Origin: Methylobacter sp.
GTDB taxonomy: Bacteria > Pseudomonadota > Gammaproteobacteria > Methylococcales > Methylomonadaceae
NCBI GenBank assembly: GCA_030679035.1
Contig: JAUXTH010000150.1
Coordinates: 20,132 to 84,131 of the forward strand
Direction: 5' to 3'
DNA: 64,000 nucleotides
The notes under the pieces are model-generated. The model had not been told where the DNA came from and searched no databases. It worked only from the letters and a program-made list of their open reading frames with translations. This document shows, in pieces, positions 38,653 to 47,839 of the stretch. The first letter of the stretch is position 1. Each line of letters opens with the position of its first letter. Made by a program: the position numbers and the translations under genes.

Positions 38653-40197
38653 ATGTCCACCGATTCAAGACACATCCAGCTGATGGACACCACCTTGCGT
38701 GATGGCGAACAAACCCAAGGCGTTTCGTTCACGCCCGTGGAAAAAGTCAGCATCGCCAAAGCCCTGTTGCAATCGCTACGGGTTGACAGGATTGAGGTTG
38801 CCTCTGCCCGCGTCTCCCAAGGCGAAAAAGAAGCGGTCACCAGCATTAATGAGTGGGCGAAACAGGAAGGCTTTGCCGGACGCGTGGAAGTCCTGGGCTT
38901 TGTCGACCACGCGCGTAGCGTCGACTGGATACTGGAAACCGGCGGCGAAGTCATCAACCTGCTGATCAAAGGCAGCGAAAAGCATTGCCGCGTGCAGCTC
39001 GGCAAAACGCTCTCTCAACATACCGCCGATGTGCTGCAAACCGTCAATTACGCGCTGGAAAAAGGCCTGAAAGTCAACGTCTACCTGGAAGACTGGTCGA
39101 ACGGTTATCAAGACAATCCGGACTATGTTTTCGGCCTGATGGACAGCTTGCAGGACGCGGGCATCAGCCATTTCATGCTGCCCGATACCCTTGGAGTTTT
39201 GTCGCCTGACGAAGTATTCTCAAGCTTCAGCGACATGTGCAACCGCTATCCGAAGCTGCAATTCGATTTTCATCCGCACAACGATTACGGACTGGCAACC
39301 GCCAACGTGATGGCCGCAGTTCGCGCTGGCGTAAATGCCATCCACTGCACCGTCAACTGCCTTGGCGAACGCGCAGGCAATGCCTCAATGGCTGAAGTGG
39401 CTGTGGTATTGCGCGACAAAATGAACATGCAGCTGTCTATCGATGAAAGTCATATTGTCCGCATCAGCGCGATGGTCGAAAACTTTTCCGGCAAACGCAT
39501 CGCCGCCAATGCGCCGATCGTCGGGGCCGACGTTTTCACCCAGACCGCAGGCATCCATGCCGACGGCGACCAAAAAGGCGGACTGTACAAAACCAAACTG
39601 GGGCCGGAACGCTTCTCCCGCACCCGAAGCTACGCCTTGGGCAAAATGAGCGGCAAAGCGTCGCTGAAAAAGAACCTGGAAATGCTGGAACTCGACCTGT
39701 CGGAAGAGAACCAGAAAAAAGTGCTGGCCCGGATCGTCAGCCTCGGCGATTCAAAACAGACTATCACCACCGACGATCTGCCTTTTATCATTGCCGACGT
39801 ACTGGAAAGCAAGAATTACCAGCATATCAAACTGCTTAACTGCTCGATCACCAGCGGTCTGGATTTGGAATCGACGGCCAGTCTGCGGATCAAAGTAAAC
39901 GGCACGACGCATGTTGCCTCAGGCTCCGGAAACGGCGGTTTTGATGCCTTTGTCGATGCCACTAACAAGGTCATGAAGCAGCATGACTACACCCTGCCAG
40001 CGCTGGCCGATTTTGAAGTGCGGATACCCAGAGGCGGACATACCAGCGCCTTAACCGAGTGCGTCATCACCTGGGATTGCGGCGGCGAACTGCGCAAAAC
40101 CCGCGCGGTGCATTCCAACCAGGTTTTTGCTGCGGTTTTGGCGGCGCTTAAAATCATCAACATGCAATTGCACGAGCTTAAATTGCATCAGGCTTGA
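38653..40197 (+). CDS. leuA: 2-isopropylmalate / citramalate synthase family enzyme
   Basis: The 514-residue enzyme condenses acetyl-CoA with a 2-oxoacid. The N-terminal TIM barrel has QLMDTTLRDGEQTQGVSF, FDFHPHNDYGLATANVMAAV (metal His pair) and NCLGERAGNASMAEVAVVL; the C-terminal domain with GLDLESTASLRIKV and FDAFVDATNKVM is the leucine-type allosteric domain. It is a LeuA-like subgroup also found in Bacteroidetes; isopropylmalate and citramalate (CimA) activity cannot be separated by eye. The in-frame ATG at 38578 is rejected, since its extra residues (AFPRSAWKRD) are read from a REP repeat. Confidence 0.85.
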   Translation: MSTDSRHIQLMDTTLRDGEQTQGVSFTPVEKVSIAKALLQSLRVDRIEVASARVSQGEKEAVTSINEWAKQEGFAGRVEVLGFVDHARSVDWILETGGEVINLLIKGSEKHCRVQLGKTLSQHTADVLQTVNYALEKGLKVNVYLEDWSNGYQDNPDYVFGLMDSLQDAGISHFMLPDTLGVLSPDEVFSSFSDMCNRYPKLQFDFHPHNDYGLATANVMAAVRAGVNAIHCTVNCLGERAGNASMAEVAVVLRDKMNMQLSIDESHIVRISAMVENFSGKRIAANAPIVGADVFTQTAGIHADGDQKGGLYKTKLGPERFSRTRSYALGKMSGKASLKKNLEMLELDLSEENQKKVLARIVSLGDSKQTITTDDLPFIIADVLESKNYQHIKLLNCSITSGLDLESTASLRIKVNGTTHVASGSGNGGFDAFVDATNKVMKQHDYTLPALADFEVRIPRGGHTSALTECVITWDCGGELRKTRAVHSNQVFAAVLAALKIINMQLHELKLHQA

Positions 40198-40283
40198 TTG
40201 CCTATCGGTGCTTAGGCTATTCCTGACAGCAGCCTGGATCCGAGTTCAGAGGATCCAAGCTGAAAGCACGAACCTGAGCCTGA

Positions 40284-42227
40284 CTATCCGATTGCTTTCT
40301 TTTGCTGCATGCTTTCGTTATAGAAGGAAATCCCATGCTTTCCCTGCTTTGCGTGATACATTGCCGTATCGGCAAAATGAACCAGAGTTTCGCTGTTGCT
40401 GGTATTATGAGGGTAAACCGCAATGCCGATACTGCCGCCCAGCGTAAACTCCAAGTCATCAAAAATATAAGGTTCCCGTAATTTTTTTAGGATTTTTTCG
40501 GCAACCGGTGTCGCGCCAGTTGCATCGGTTTCCGGTAGTAATAGAGCGAATTCATCGCCGCCAAGGCGGGCGGCTATATCGGAATCGCGCAGAGTGGAGG
40601 AAATTCTTCTGGCCGTTTCTTTTAGTACTTCGTCACCAACAGCGTGCCCCATAGTGTCGTTGACAAACTTGAAGCGATCCAGATCCAGGTAAAAAAGTGA
40701 AACCGACTTGTTGGTGCGATGCGCCATATTGATAACATGCTGAAGTTGATCGGCAAATAATCGGCGATTAGCCAGACCGGTTAACTCATCGTAATAAGAT
40801 AGCCAGATTAAGCGATCATCAGCTTGTTTGCGTAAAGTGATGTCATGCACAATGCCATCAACGCCTATACAGTTGCCGTATTCATCATAAACAGGGGTGT
40901 CTGTTACTTCAAGCCAGTGGATACTTTTCTGCGCATCGTATATTTCTAACTGGTAAGGTGAATTGTGTATGTCTTGGTTACACGGTTTGATGAGCTCATC
41001 AATTTTAAGGTTTATCGGGTTATCAGTTAGATATTCATGGGAATGAGTCATAAATTCATCCACAGTGTATCCGAGTATATTAGTTATTGACGGGCTGATA
41101 TAAGTGAATATACCTTCGCAATCGCGCTGATAAAAAATGTATTCATTACGCAAATTTTCAACCAGACTACGAAATTTATGTTCGCTGGAATGCAGTTCGG
41201 CGGTGCGCTTTAAGACCAGATGTTCAAGGTCGTCTTTTAATGACAGCAGGATGTTGTTGGTGGTTTGAACTTCGGTTTTTGACAGTTTGATTTTTTTGTT
41301 TTGTCTGCGAACGCGGGCAATCCATAGTAGTAATAAGACCAGTACGCTTATGAACGCGGCTACAATTTTCCAAATCAGTTCGTAGTCAATTGAGGGTTTA
41401 ATGCTGGGAACCCATTTGGCGTGGATATTCTGCATTTCCTCTTCACTTAGGGTGACCAGCGCTTTTTGTAAGATGTCTGCCAGAATCGGCCAGTCATTAC
41501 GTACGGCAATGCTCTCATTAATGCTTTCATTGGCGCTATTGAGATCATAGAAGGCTGCAATTTTCAGATCAGTCAGAAGGTATTTTGTTTGCAGATAACT
41601 GGCTGTCGCCATAAAAGTAATGGCCGCATCGGCCTTTTCTGTACTGACCGCTTTTAGCCCGTCCAGCATAGAGCCCACAAAATAGGGCGTGACTGAAGGC
41701 AGTTCTTTAGTAACCCTGTCGGCAAATTGGTAACCCTTAACCATCGCGACCCTTTTTTTCGCAAGATCGGTTTGGTTTTTAATCGTGACGTTATCCCTTT
41801 TGCTGATGATAACCAAGGATTTTCTCAGGTAGGGTTGTGTGAATTTAAACCACTGCCTGCGATCCGGTCGATTGACCATCGTAGCGACTACATCAACTTT
41901 ATGTGTTGTAGCTGCTTCGTATAATTTGTCCCAGTTGGTATTGGGGTAAGTTTCAAATTTAACCCCTAATCGTTTGCTCAGGGTGTTCATGACTTCGATG
42001 GCAATACCTTCAAGCTGCCCCGAATCATTGACAAAACTATAGGGCGGAACCGAGCCGTCAAAAGCAATTCGGATCCTCTTATGATTCGATAACCACTCCC
42101 GTTCTATAACGGTTAACTGCACGACGGGATCAGGTTTAGTTCTGTTTGCAGTTATGTCACTAAAGTCATCGGCCGCAGCAACATTTAACAAAAAAACGAA
42201 AAAACACAATGAAATTAAATAGGGCAT
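40284..42227 (-). CDS. Sensor diguanylate cyclase (SBP-PAS-GGDEF)
   Basis: The 647-residue protein has a signal peptide (MPYLISLCFFVFLLNVAAAD), a periplasmic family-3 solute-binding domain (RIRIAFDGSVPPYSFVNDSG to WVPSIKPSIDYE), a transmembrane helix (VAAFISVLVLLLLWIARV), a PAS/PAC region near 340-460 (YISPSITNILGYTVDEFM) and a GGDEF domain with RLGGDEFALLLPE. The active-site motif is intact, so it should make c-di-GMP in response to a periplasmic amino-acid-like ligand. It is preceded by a 57-codon ORF with a strong ribosome site 14 bases upstream, probably in one transcript. Confidence 0.92.
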   Translation of the reverse strand: MPYLISLCFFVFLLNVAAADDFSDITANRTKPDPVVQLTVIEREWLSNHKRIRIAFDGSVPPYSFVNDSGQLEGIAIEVMNTLSKRLGVKFETYPNTNWDKLYEAATTHKVDVVATMVNRPDRRQWFKFTQPYLRKSLVIISKRDNVTIKNQTDLAKKRVAMVKGYQFADRVTKELPSVTPYFVGSMLDGLKAVSTEKADAAITFMATASYLQTKYLLTDLKIAAFYDLNSANESINESIAVRNDWPILADILQKALVTLSEEEMQNIHAKWVPSIKPSIDYELIWKIVAAFISVLVLLLLWIARVRRQNKKIKLSKTEVQTTNNILLSLKDDLEHLVLKRTAELHSSEHKFRSLVENLRNEYIFYQRDCEGIFTYISPSITNILGYTVDEFMTHSHEYLTDNPINLKIDELIKPCNQDIHNSPYQLEIYDAQKSIHWLEVTDTPVYDEYGNCIGVDGIVHDITLRKQADDRLIWLSYYDELTGLANRRLFADQLQHVINMAHRTNKSVSLFYLDLDRFKFVNDTMGHAVGDEVLKETARRISSTLRDSDIAARLGGDEFALLLPETDATGATPVAEKILKKLREPYIFDDLEFTLGGSIGIAVYPHNTSNSETLVHFADTAMYHAKQGKHGISFYNESMQQKKAIG

Positions 42228-42241
42228 CGTTTGGGATTGGG

Positions 42242-42415
42242 CTAGTTTTCAATGTGAGAAAAAATAAGACGGAAGTCACTCATTTTGTGGTTTTCCCTGA
42301 CTTGATTTAAGTCATTCGTATCTGGTCTGAGTTTATGAGACGAGCTAATAAGGGCTGCTTCAAAAAATACAGGGTAAGGCCGCAAACAAACATGCCAATT
42401 CAGTTGGTTTTTCAT
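42242..42415 (-). CDS. Small ORF (57 aa) upstream of the diguanylate cyclase
   Basis: An ATG at 42415 follows an excellent ribosome binding site (TGGAGGTAATATC) and opens a 57-codon frame that starts MKNQLNWHVCLRPYPVFFEA and ends FRLIFSHIEN. It stops 14 bases before the start of the diguanylate cyclase gene. I recognise no family; there is no signal peptide or membrane helix. It could be a real small protein or a translational-coupling leader for the cyclase. The strong ribosome site and spacing are the only evidence. Confidence 0.45.
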   Translation of the reverse strand: MKNQLNWHVCLRPYPVFFEAALISSSHKLRPDTNDLNQVRENHKMSDFRLIFSHIEN

Positions 42416-43009
42416 GATATTACCTCCAATACATAAAACTATTGCATGGGGCGCTCAATGTCTCTGTTTTATAGCGCATTGAATTATATGTAAAACTCAC
42501 AAATATCGTGAAGTGCCTTCTAATTCATTCGTGCGATATGATTTCTATCAACCTTGCATAAAGTGTAATGCGGAAAAGTCACGAAAAATGTGACTAGTCC
42601 CAAATTTAACCTATGCTGATGGAAAAATACGGAACTCGTGATGTATTTCCATTTAATGTATGTGAAATTTCTTCTAAATAACTCGCTAAAAAAATAAAGC
42701 GAAATACATGCCATTTTTTAAAATAGCAATAACAATCACATGTTAACGCATTGATTTAGATTTTAATTTGATTAATGTCATGATATTGACATCACAAAGC
42801 GGCAAGAAATTGCTGGTGAGCGGCTTAAGCGGTGGTTCTGTTCGGCTATGTTTAATTTTTGATCACTTGGCATGCTGTGCGTTTACTCATACTTTATTTA
42901 AAGGCTGCGAAATAAGGGCAATTAATTGTTAGCTAATTCATAAGTTTCCTATGCAAATACTTACCTGTAAAATCTGCTGTTTTATTATTATCGTTGGAGC
43001 AGCAGCAAA
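42416..43009. other. AT-rich intergenic region
   Basis: Apart from the ribosome binding site of the small ORF, I see no gene, hairpin or repeat that I can support in this 590-base stretch. It presumably holds the promoters of the divergent cyclase and yeeN genes. Confidence 0.4.
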
Positions 43010-43726
43010 ATGGGTAGAGCCTATCAAAACCGTAAAGTGTCTATGGCCAAAACATCCGATGCCAAGGCAAAGGTTTACAGCAAATATGGCCGGGAAATAT
43101 ATGTAAGTGCTAAATCGGGAGGCGTTGACCCGGCTGGAAATTTAGCCTTGCGGGGCTTGATTGAGCGCGCCAAGAAAGACCAAGTCCCTACCCATGTGAT
43201 TGAGAAAGCCATCGACAAAGCTAAAGGTGGCGGTGGTGAAGATTTCGCACCTGCGCGCTATGAAGGTTACGGCCCCGGCGGTTGCATGGTGATTGTCGAG
43301 TGCCTGACCGACAACCCTAACCGTACTTTTGGCGACGTGCGTCAGTGTTTTACCAAAACCAAATGTAAAATCGGCACTCAAGGCACGGTCAGCCACATGT
43401 TTGATCATGCCGCTATTTTGGCATTTAAAAATGATGACGAGGATGCTGTTCTTGAGGCGTTGCTTTCGGCCGATGTCGACGTGACCGATATTGAAAGCGA
43501 TGATGGAAAAGTCACCGTGTTCACGCCTCAGACCGACTATTTTAAAGCCAAACAAGCTTTATCGGACGCTTTGGGCGAGATTGATTTTGAGGTGGACGAG
43601 ATTCAATTTTTGCCCAAAGGCAGCACACCGATCGGCGGCGATGATGTCGCGCTGTTTGAAAGGTTTTTAGACCTGTGTAACGATCTGGACGACGTGCAGA
43701 ATGTTTATCATGATGCCGAGTATTAA
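43010..43726 (+). CDS. yeeN: YebC/PmpR family regulator, YeeN type
   Basis: The 238-residue protein has the YeeN-type start [20 protein letters not shown] and the family blocks [40 protein letters not shown] and [14 protein letters not shown]. YebC-family proteins bind DNA as regulators, and some members act on stalled ribosomes. The first ATG is used because the GRAYQNRK sequence is itself conserved in the subgroup. It is followed 20 bases later by the LOG gene, likely one transcript. Confidence 0.93.
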   Translation: MGRAYQNRKVSMAKTSDAKAKVYSKYGREIYVSAKSGGVDPAGNLALRGLIERAKKDQVPTHVIEKAIDKAKGGGGEDFAPARYEGYGPGGCMVIVECLTDNPNRTFGDVRQCFTKTKCKIGTQGTVSHMFDHAAILAFKNDDEDAVLEALLSADVDVTDIESDDGKVTVFTPQTDYFKAKQALSDALGEIDFEVDEIQFLPKGSTPIGGDDVALFERFLDLCNDLDDVQNVYHDAEY

Positions 43727-43746
43727 TTTTAAACAGCAACGCAAAG

Positions 43747-44337
43747 ATGAGCCCAATTAACAGCATCTGCATCTATTGCGGCTCCAGTCCTGGGCGACTC
43801 GATGCCTACGCCTCAGCCGCTTATTCGCTTGCCGAATCATTGGTCAGCCGAAACATCAGGCTGGTTTACGGAGGTGCCAGTATCGGCATCATGGGCATGG
43901 TGGCGGATCGAGTATTGAAGCTCGGCGGCCAAGCCGTCGGAGTCATACCGAAGGCCTTGGCGCATAAAGAAGTTGCGCACCAGCATCTGACTGAATTGCA
44001 TGTCACCCAGTCCATGCATGAGCGGAAAATGCTGATGGCCGAGCTTGCAGATGGATTTATAGCGCTCCCCGGCGGCATAGGAACGCTTGAGGAATTATTT
44101 GAGATTTGGACTTGGGCGCAACTGGGATTTCACCATAAGCCTTGCGGCCTGCTCAATGTGGACGGTTATTACGATGCGTTGATCACATTTTTAGATCACG
44201 TAATGGCTGAGCAATTTGTTAAAGCGCATCATCATGCGATGTTGATGGTGGAGACCAACCCGGACGCGCTACTGGATCGCTATATCAATTATCAGCCTCC
44301 TGCTGTGAAACATTGGCTTGGTAAAGACGAGACCTGA
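43747..44337 (+). CDS. LOG family (cytokinin-type 5'-monophosphate phosphoribohydrolase)
   Basis: The 196-residue Rossmann-fold protein carries the LOG motif LPGGIGTLEELFEIWTWAQL, with SICIYCGSSPGRLDAYASAA and VYGGASIGIMGMVADRVLKL at the N-terminus. LOG enzymes cleave nucleoside 5'-monophosphates to base and ribose 5-phosphate. In bacteria they are often called YvdD and may act on AMP. It lies 20 bases downstream of yeeN and converges on the YWTD gene three bases away. Confidence 0.9.
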   Translation: MSPINSICIYCGSSPGRLDAYASAAYSLAESLVSRNIRLVYGGASIGIMGMVADRVLKLGGQAVGVIPKALAHKEVAHQHLTELHVTQSMHERKMLMAELADGFIALPGGIGTLEELFEIWTWAQLGFHHKPCGLLNVDGYYDALITFLDHVMAEQFVKAHHHAMLMVETNPDALLDRYINYQPPAVKHWLGKDET

Positions 44338-44340
44338 GCT

Positions 44341-45285
44341 TCAATCCGCAGGCCGGTTATGGAGCGATACAAACTCAATATCGGATACGTTGCCAAAACC
44401 ACATTTTATGTTTTTTGGCTGTTTACCATTTAAATGCATTCGTTTGATACAAGACTGGTCTGGAATGTCGCCATCTTGATCCCAATATATATAACCATTC
44501 TTTAGATCGAGCGCCAAGCTGTTTGGATTGTTATTTTTCCCGGCAACAAATAAGTCATCAACCTGAGTGCCGTCCAAGTTGGATCGGCGAACAACATCAT
44601 TTACGTAATCAGTCCAATATATCTTTTTTCCAATTGGGTCGACTTGTATCGACGCCGGTCGGCCAACCGCTGTGACTACAATTTCAATATTTGAACCGTC
44701 CAAATCGGATCTGAGTATATCTCCGAGGTGCGATGAAGGGGTTGAACACGAATTGTCTGAACAGTATAAAGTCGTCCAATACAACTTCTTCTTTACGGAG
44801 TCGATTGCAAGATTTCCTCCGGCAGTACAAAAAAAACCAACATTAGAAGGGCAGGGGGAAGAAATAATAAAAGTTTGATCTGTGCCGTCTAAGTTGGCAC
44901 GGCCAATTTGGTTTTGCGATTGATCGCTCCAATAAATTTTTCTATTCTCAATATCTATATCCACATCAGAAAGAAAATTTAGCTTCGTTGTCACAATGTC
45001 TTTTTGCTTCTTTCCATTAAGATTAGTTTTGCTAATTACATGGCGGTTAACATCTGACCAAAAGATTTCGCCGTTAACAGGATCAACTGCAATACCACGA
45101 GCGCCATCTCCTATTGACACAAGCGATTTGAATTCTGTGCCGTTTGGATTCAGGCGCTCGATGAAACCGTCTGAAAAGGTTGGTAAAAGGGTATCTGCAA
45201 AAAATAATTGCTCATGACCATCTGCGTATGCAGCCTGCATAACAAATAGAGTACCAAATAAGATTGGCATCGCGAGGACTTTCAT
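44341..45285 (-). CDS. Exported YWTD-type beta-propeller (LDL-receptor class B-like)
   Basis: The 314-residue protein has a signal peptide (VLAMPILFGTLFVMQAAYAD) and repeats of about 43 residues containing YWSD/YWTD and NLDGT motifs: EIFWSDVNRHVISKTNLNGK, KIYWSDQSQNQIGRANLDGT, KLYWTT, and KIYWTDYVNDVVRRSNLDGT. This is a six-bladed propeller of the LDL-receptor class B type, found in a minority of bacteria. It would be periplasmic or secreted and bind a partner through its face. Base composition is more AT-rich than neighbours. The 45286-45554 gap shows only a TAGGATC/GATCCTA inverted repeat (45385-45409). Confidence 0.8.
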   Translation of the reverse strand: MKVLAMPILFGTLFVMQAAYADGHEQLFFADTLLPTFSDGFIERLNPNGTEFKSLVSIGDGARGIAVDPVNGEIFWSDVNRHVISKTNLNGKKQKDIVTTKLNFLSDVDIDIENRKIYWSDQSQNQIGRANLDGTDQTFIISSPCPSNVGFFCTAGGNLAIDSVKKKLYWTTLYCSDNSCSTPSSHLGDILRSDLDGSNIEIVVTAVGRPASIQVDPIGKKIYWTDYVNDVVRRSNLDGTQVDDLFVAGKNNNPNSLALDLKNGYIYWDQDGDIPDQSCIKRMHLNGKQPKNIKCGFGNVSDIEFVSLHNRPAD

Positions 45286-45554
45286 TGGCGTTTCTCTTCA
45301 TCGTCGTGAAAAAAGGCCGAACTATCTTTATGCGATCGTAACGAAGTCGCAAATCACGCTCGAAAGTTCAGCTTTCCAGGATTTTAGGATCCATAACTTT
45401 TTGATCCTACCTTACTGCGAGTTTGGCGATGATTACTATTCAATAGATTGCTGATTATTACAACGAGTAAAAATACCTACTTGATGGTTTAATTTCTGAC
45501 CACTTTTGACGGATCTTAGAAATATAGAACCTCGTTGGCTGCTTCAAGATAACG

Positions 45555-46691
45555 TTAAGCTATCTCTGCATCCGCCAGATAGCAGCCAGGATCTTCAGCC
45601 CAGAAATTTCCTGTTGTCTGCGCGGCCCTGACGCGGGTGTTGCCGTTGCAAATCTCTTGATAATGACATCTTGCACAGCGTCCTTCCAGCGGTCTGGGAT
45701 GTTGCTTTAGACCCGCCATTAACGGATCGCCGGTATCCATCCATATTTCCGAAAAAGGCCGTTCCTTTACATTGCCCAGTTCGTAATGCCACCAGAATGT
45801 GTCGGGGTGGACATTGCCCAGGTTGTCGATATTGGCGACATTGACGCCGGAGGCATTGCCGCCCCATTGTTCCAGTTTGGCTTTGATGTGCTCGACTTTA
45901 TCGGGGAAATTCCTGGCTACCCAGTGCAAAAAATAAACCGCGTCGGCATCGTTATTGCCGGTGACAAATTCCCGGTCTTTACCTGTCTTAAGCCAGTTGT
46001 AGCTGGTTTCAAACAGCAAATCCATCGCGTCTCTGGTCATCGCAAAATGGGCGTCGTCTTTGCGGTTTTTATTGCCGCGGCCGCCGTAATTCAAATGCGA
46101 TAAATAGAATTTGTCTATATTGTGATCATCCATTAACTGCAACAAGGCTGGGAAGTCCCGGGCGTTATCCTGCGTTAAGGTAAAACGCAGGCCGATTTTG
46201 ATGCCTTTTTCCAGACACAGGTTGATGCCCTGCAGGGCTTGGTCGAAAGAGCCTTTGACTCGCCGGAACTGATCGTGGGTATCTTTGATGCCGTCCAGGC
46301 TGACGCCGATGTATTGATAATTAATGCTGGCAATTTCGTCGATATTATCCACGGAAATTTTAGTGCCGTTGGTGGATAGCGCGACATAAAAGCCCATCTC
46401 CTTGGCGCGGCGGGAAATGTCGAAGATGTCGGGATGCAGCAACGGTTCGCCGCCCGATAAAATCAGTACCGGCACTTTAAAGGTTTTCAGGTCATCCATG
46501 ACCATATAGATTTCCGGCGTGCTCAATTCATTCGGGAAATTTATATCGGTGGATGTTGTGTAACAATGCTTGCAGGTGAGGTTGCAGCGGCGGATTAGAT
46601 TCCAGATAACCACAGGAGCAGCCGGTTTGCGCGCCGGTTTTAAGGGTGTCGGGTCTATCAGTTCCCGCATATAGTGGCTTAGTCTAAACAT
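45555..46691 (-). CDS. nirJ: Heme d1 biosynthesis radical SAM protein NirJ
   Basis: The 378-residue enzyme has the radical SAM cluster motif RRCNLTCKHCYTTS, the glycine-rich LSGGEPLLHP, and a SPASM-type Cys-rich C-terminus (GRCARCHYQEICNGNTRVRA). NirJ removes the propionate side chains of didecarboxysiroheme during heme d1 synthesis. It is the last gene of the cluster, 225 bases after nirH, with an ERIC-like repeat in the gap. Confidence 0.93.
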   Translation of the reverse strand: MFRLSHYMRELIDPTPLKPARKPAAPVVIWNLIRRCNLTCKHCYTTSTDINFPNELSTPEIYMVMDDLKTFKVPVLILSGGEPLLHPDIFDISRRAKEMGFYVALSTNGTKISVDNIDEIASINYQYIGVSLDGIKDTHDQFRRVKGSFDQALQGINLCLEKGIKIGLRFTLTQDNARDFPALLQLMDDHNIDKFYLSHLNYGGRGNKNRKDDAHFAMTRDAMDLLFETSYNWLKTGKDREFVTGNNDADAVYFLHWVARNFPDKVEHIKAKLEQWGGNASGVNVANIDNLGNVHPDTFWWHYELGNVKERPFSEIWMDTGDPLMAGLKQHPRPLEGRCARCHYQEICNGNTRVRAAQTTGNFWAEDPGCYLADAEIA

Positions 46692-46721
46692 AATCAGTAA
46701 TTACGTAATAGTTAGAAGAAT

Positions 46722-46801
46722 GGAACGCAGATGACGCTGATAATTATGATTAAATAAGATTTTATCTGTGTTCATCGTATTCATCCGCGTCATCTGCGTT
46801 C
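46722..46801. repeat. ERIC-like inverted repeat, short copy
   Basis: GAACGCAGATGACGC (46722-46736) is perfectly complementary to 46787-46801. The interior TAATTATGATTAAATAAGAT resembles 22905-22925. It lies in the nirH-nirJ gap. Confidence 0.7.
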
Positions 46802-46916
46802 TATTGTGTTTGAGAATGTTGAGTTGTTACGATATTTTTAGGCGCAAGGAGCATTTTCGCCCTTTGTCTTTTTATATCCATGTCCCTTTGTGTTTTATAA
46901 GCAGTCTAAACCTCAA

Positions 46917-47393
46917 TTATTTACTTGTTCGGAAACCGGTTTTTTTCAGAATTTTTGTGCTGTATAAAACATCGCAGCTCAGATTATAGTCGCCGAGCAG
47001 ATCGGAAATCTGCTGAATCTGTTTATCGACATCTTCTTGGCTTTTGCCATGCACCATCGCAAACAGGTTGTACATCCATTCGGGCGGATGCCTAGGGCGA
47101 TGATAACAATGGCTGACAAATTCCAGTTGCCCGACTTTTTGCCCCAGCTCGTCGATGGCCTCATCCGGGACATTCCAGACGGTCATGCCGTTAAAGCGAT
47201 AGCCCAGTTTATAGTGGTTGGGCACTGCGCCGATGCGACGAATGACACCGCTGTTTTGCATGGCCGATAGGCGCATCATAACATCATCCGTTGATAACCC
47301 CAGTTGTTCTGCAATAGTCTGGTAAGGTTGGGGCGTTAACGGTAATCCTGCCTGGGTTGCCTGGATGATTTTGCGGTCTGTTTCATCAAGCAT
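46917..47393 (-). CDS. nirH: Siroheme decarboxylase subunit NirH
   Basis: The 158-residue AsnC/Lrp-like protein has the helix-turn-helix-like start DETDRKIIQATQAGLPLTPQ and the heme-handling block NHYKLGYRFNGMTVWNVPDE, SHCYHRPRHPPEWMYNLFAM, with the conserved His residues. NirD, L, G and H convert siroheme to 12,18-didecarboxysiroheme. An in-frame upstream extension to 47531 overlaps nirG and lacks family residues, so the ATG at 47393, two bases after the nirG stop, is used. Confidence 0.9.
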   Translation of the reverse strand: MLDETDRKIIQATQAGLPLTPQPYQTIAEQLGLSTDDVMMRLSAMQNSGVIRRIGAVPNHYKLGYRFNGMTVWNVPDEAIDELGQKVGQLEFVSHCYHRPRHPPEWMYNLFAMVHGKSQEDVDKQIQQISDLLGDYNLSCDVLYSTKILKKTGFRTSK

Positions 47394-47395
47394 GG

Positions 47396-47839
47396 TCAGG
47401 CTTCCAGCTTCAAGTTGACAAAATATTCTTTGTTTTTTGGCATGTTGTAGACGGTCAGTCCGGATTGTCGTTCTATTGCGTCGATGGTTTGCTGGATTTG
47501 CTCTGGTGTTTCGGTGGCAATCACAAACCACATATTCAGCTCATGGCTGCGCGCGTAGTTATGGGCGACTTCGGGGAAGGCATTGATGATTTCGGTGATT
47601 TCGTCGTAGCGCTCTTGCGGCGCTTTAACGGCGGCCAGGGTTAATGCTCCGCCCATTTGTTCGGCATTATACAAGGGGCCGAAGCGGGTCAGGGTGCCGT
47701 TATCCAGCAGCGTTTTCAGCCGGGCTATCAGTTCCTGTTCGGTCAGTCCCAATTGCGCGGCGACTTGTCGATAAGGCGCGTCGCAGATCGGAAAGCCGTC
47801 TTGCAGGGTGTTGATGATTTGTTTGTCTATTTCATCCAT
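47396..47839 (-). CDS. nirG: Siroheme decarboxylase subunit NirG
   Basis: The 147-residue protein is AsnC-like: MDEIDKQIINTLQDGFPICD, then ELIARLKTLLDNGTLTRFGP and HNYARSHELNMWFVIATETP. It overlaps the nirL stop by eight bases, indicating translational coupling. In this family NirG resembles NirD and pairs with NirH; the assignment among the four paralogues follows gene order and these motifs. Confidence 0.88.
   Translation of the reverse strand: MDEIDKQIINTLQDGFPICDAPYRQVAAQLGLTEQELIARLKTLLDNGTLTRFGPLYNAEQMGGALTLAAVKAPQERYDEITEIINAFPEVAHNYARSHELNMWFVIATETPEQIQQTIDAIERQSGLTVYNMPKNKEYFVNLKLEA

Noticed and set aside
42520..42714. 64-codon minus-strand frame in the cyclase-yeeN gap
   Set aside because: It has no ribosome site, its composition is typical of AT-rich noncoding DNA, and it resembles no family.
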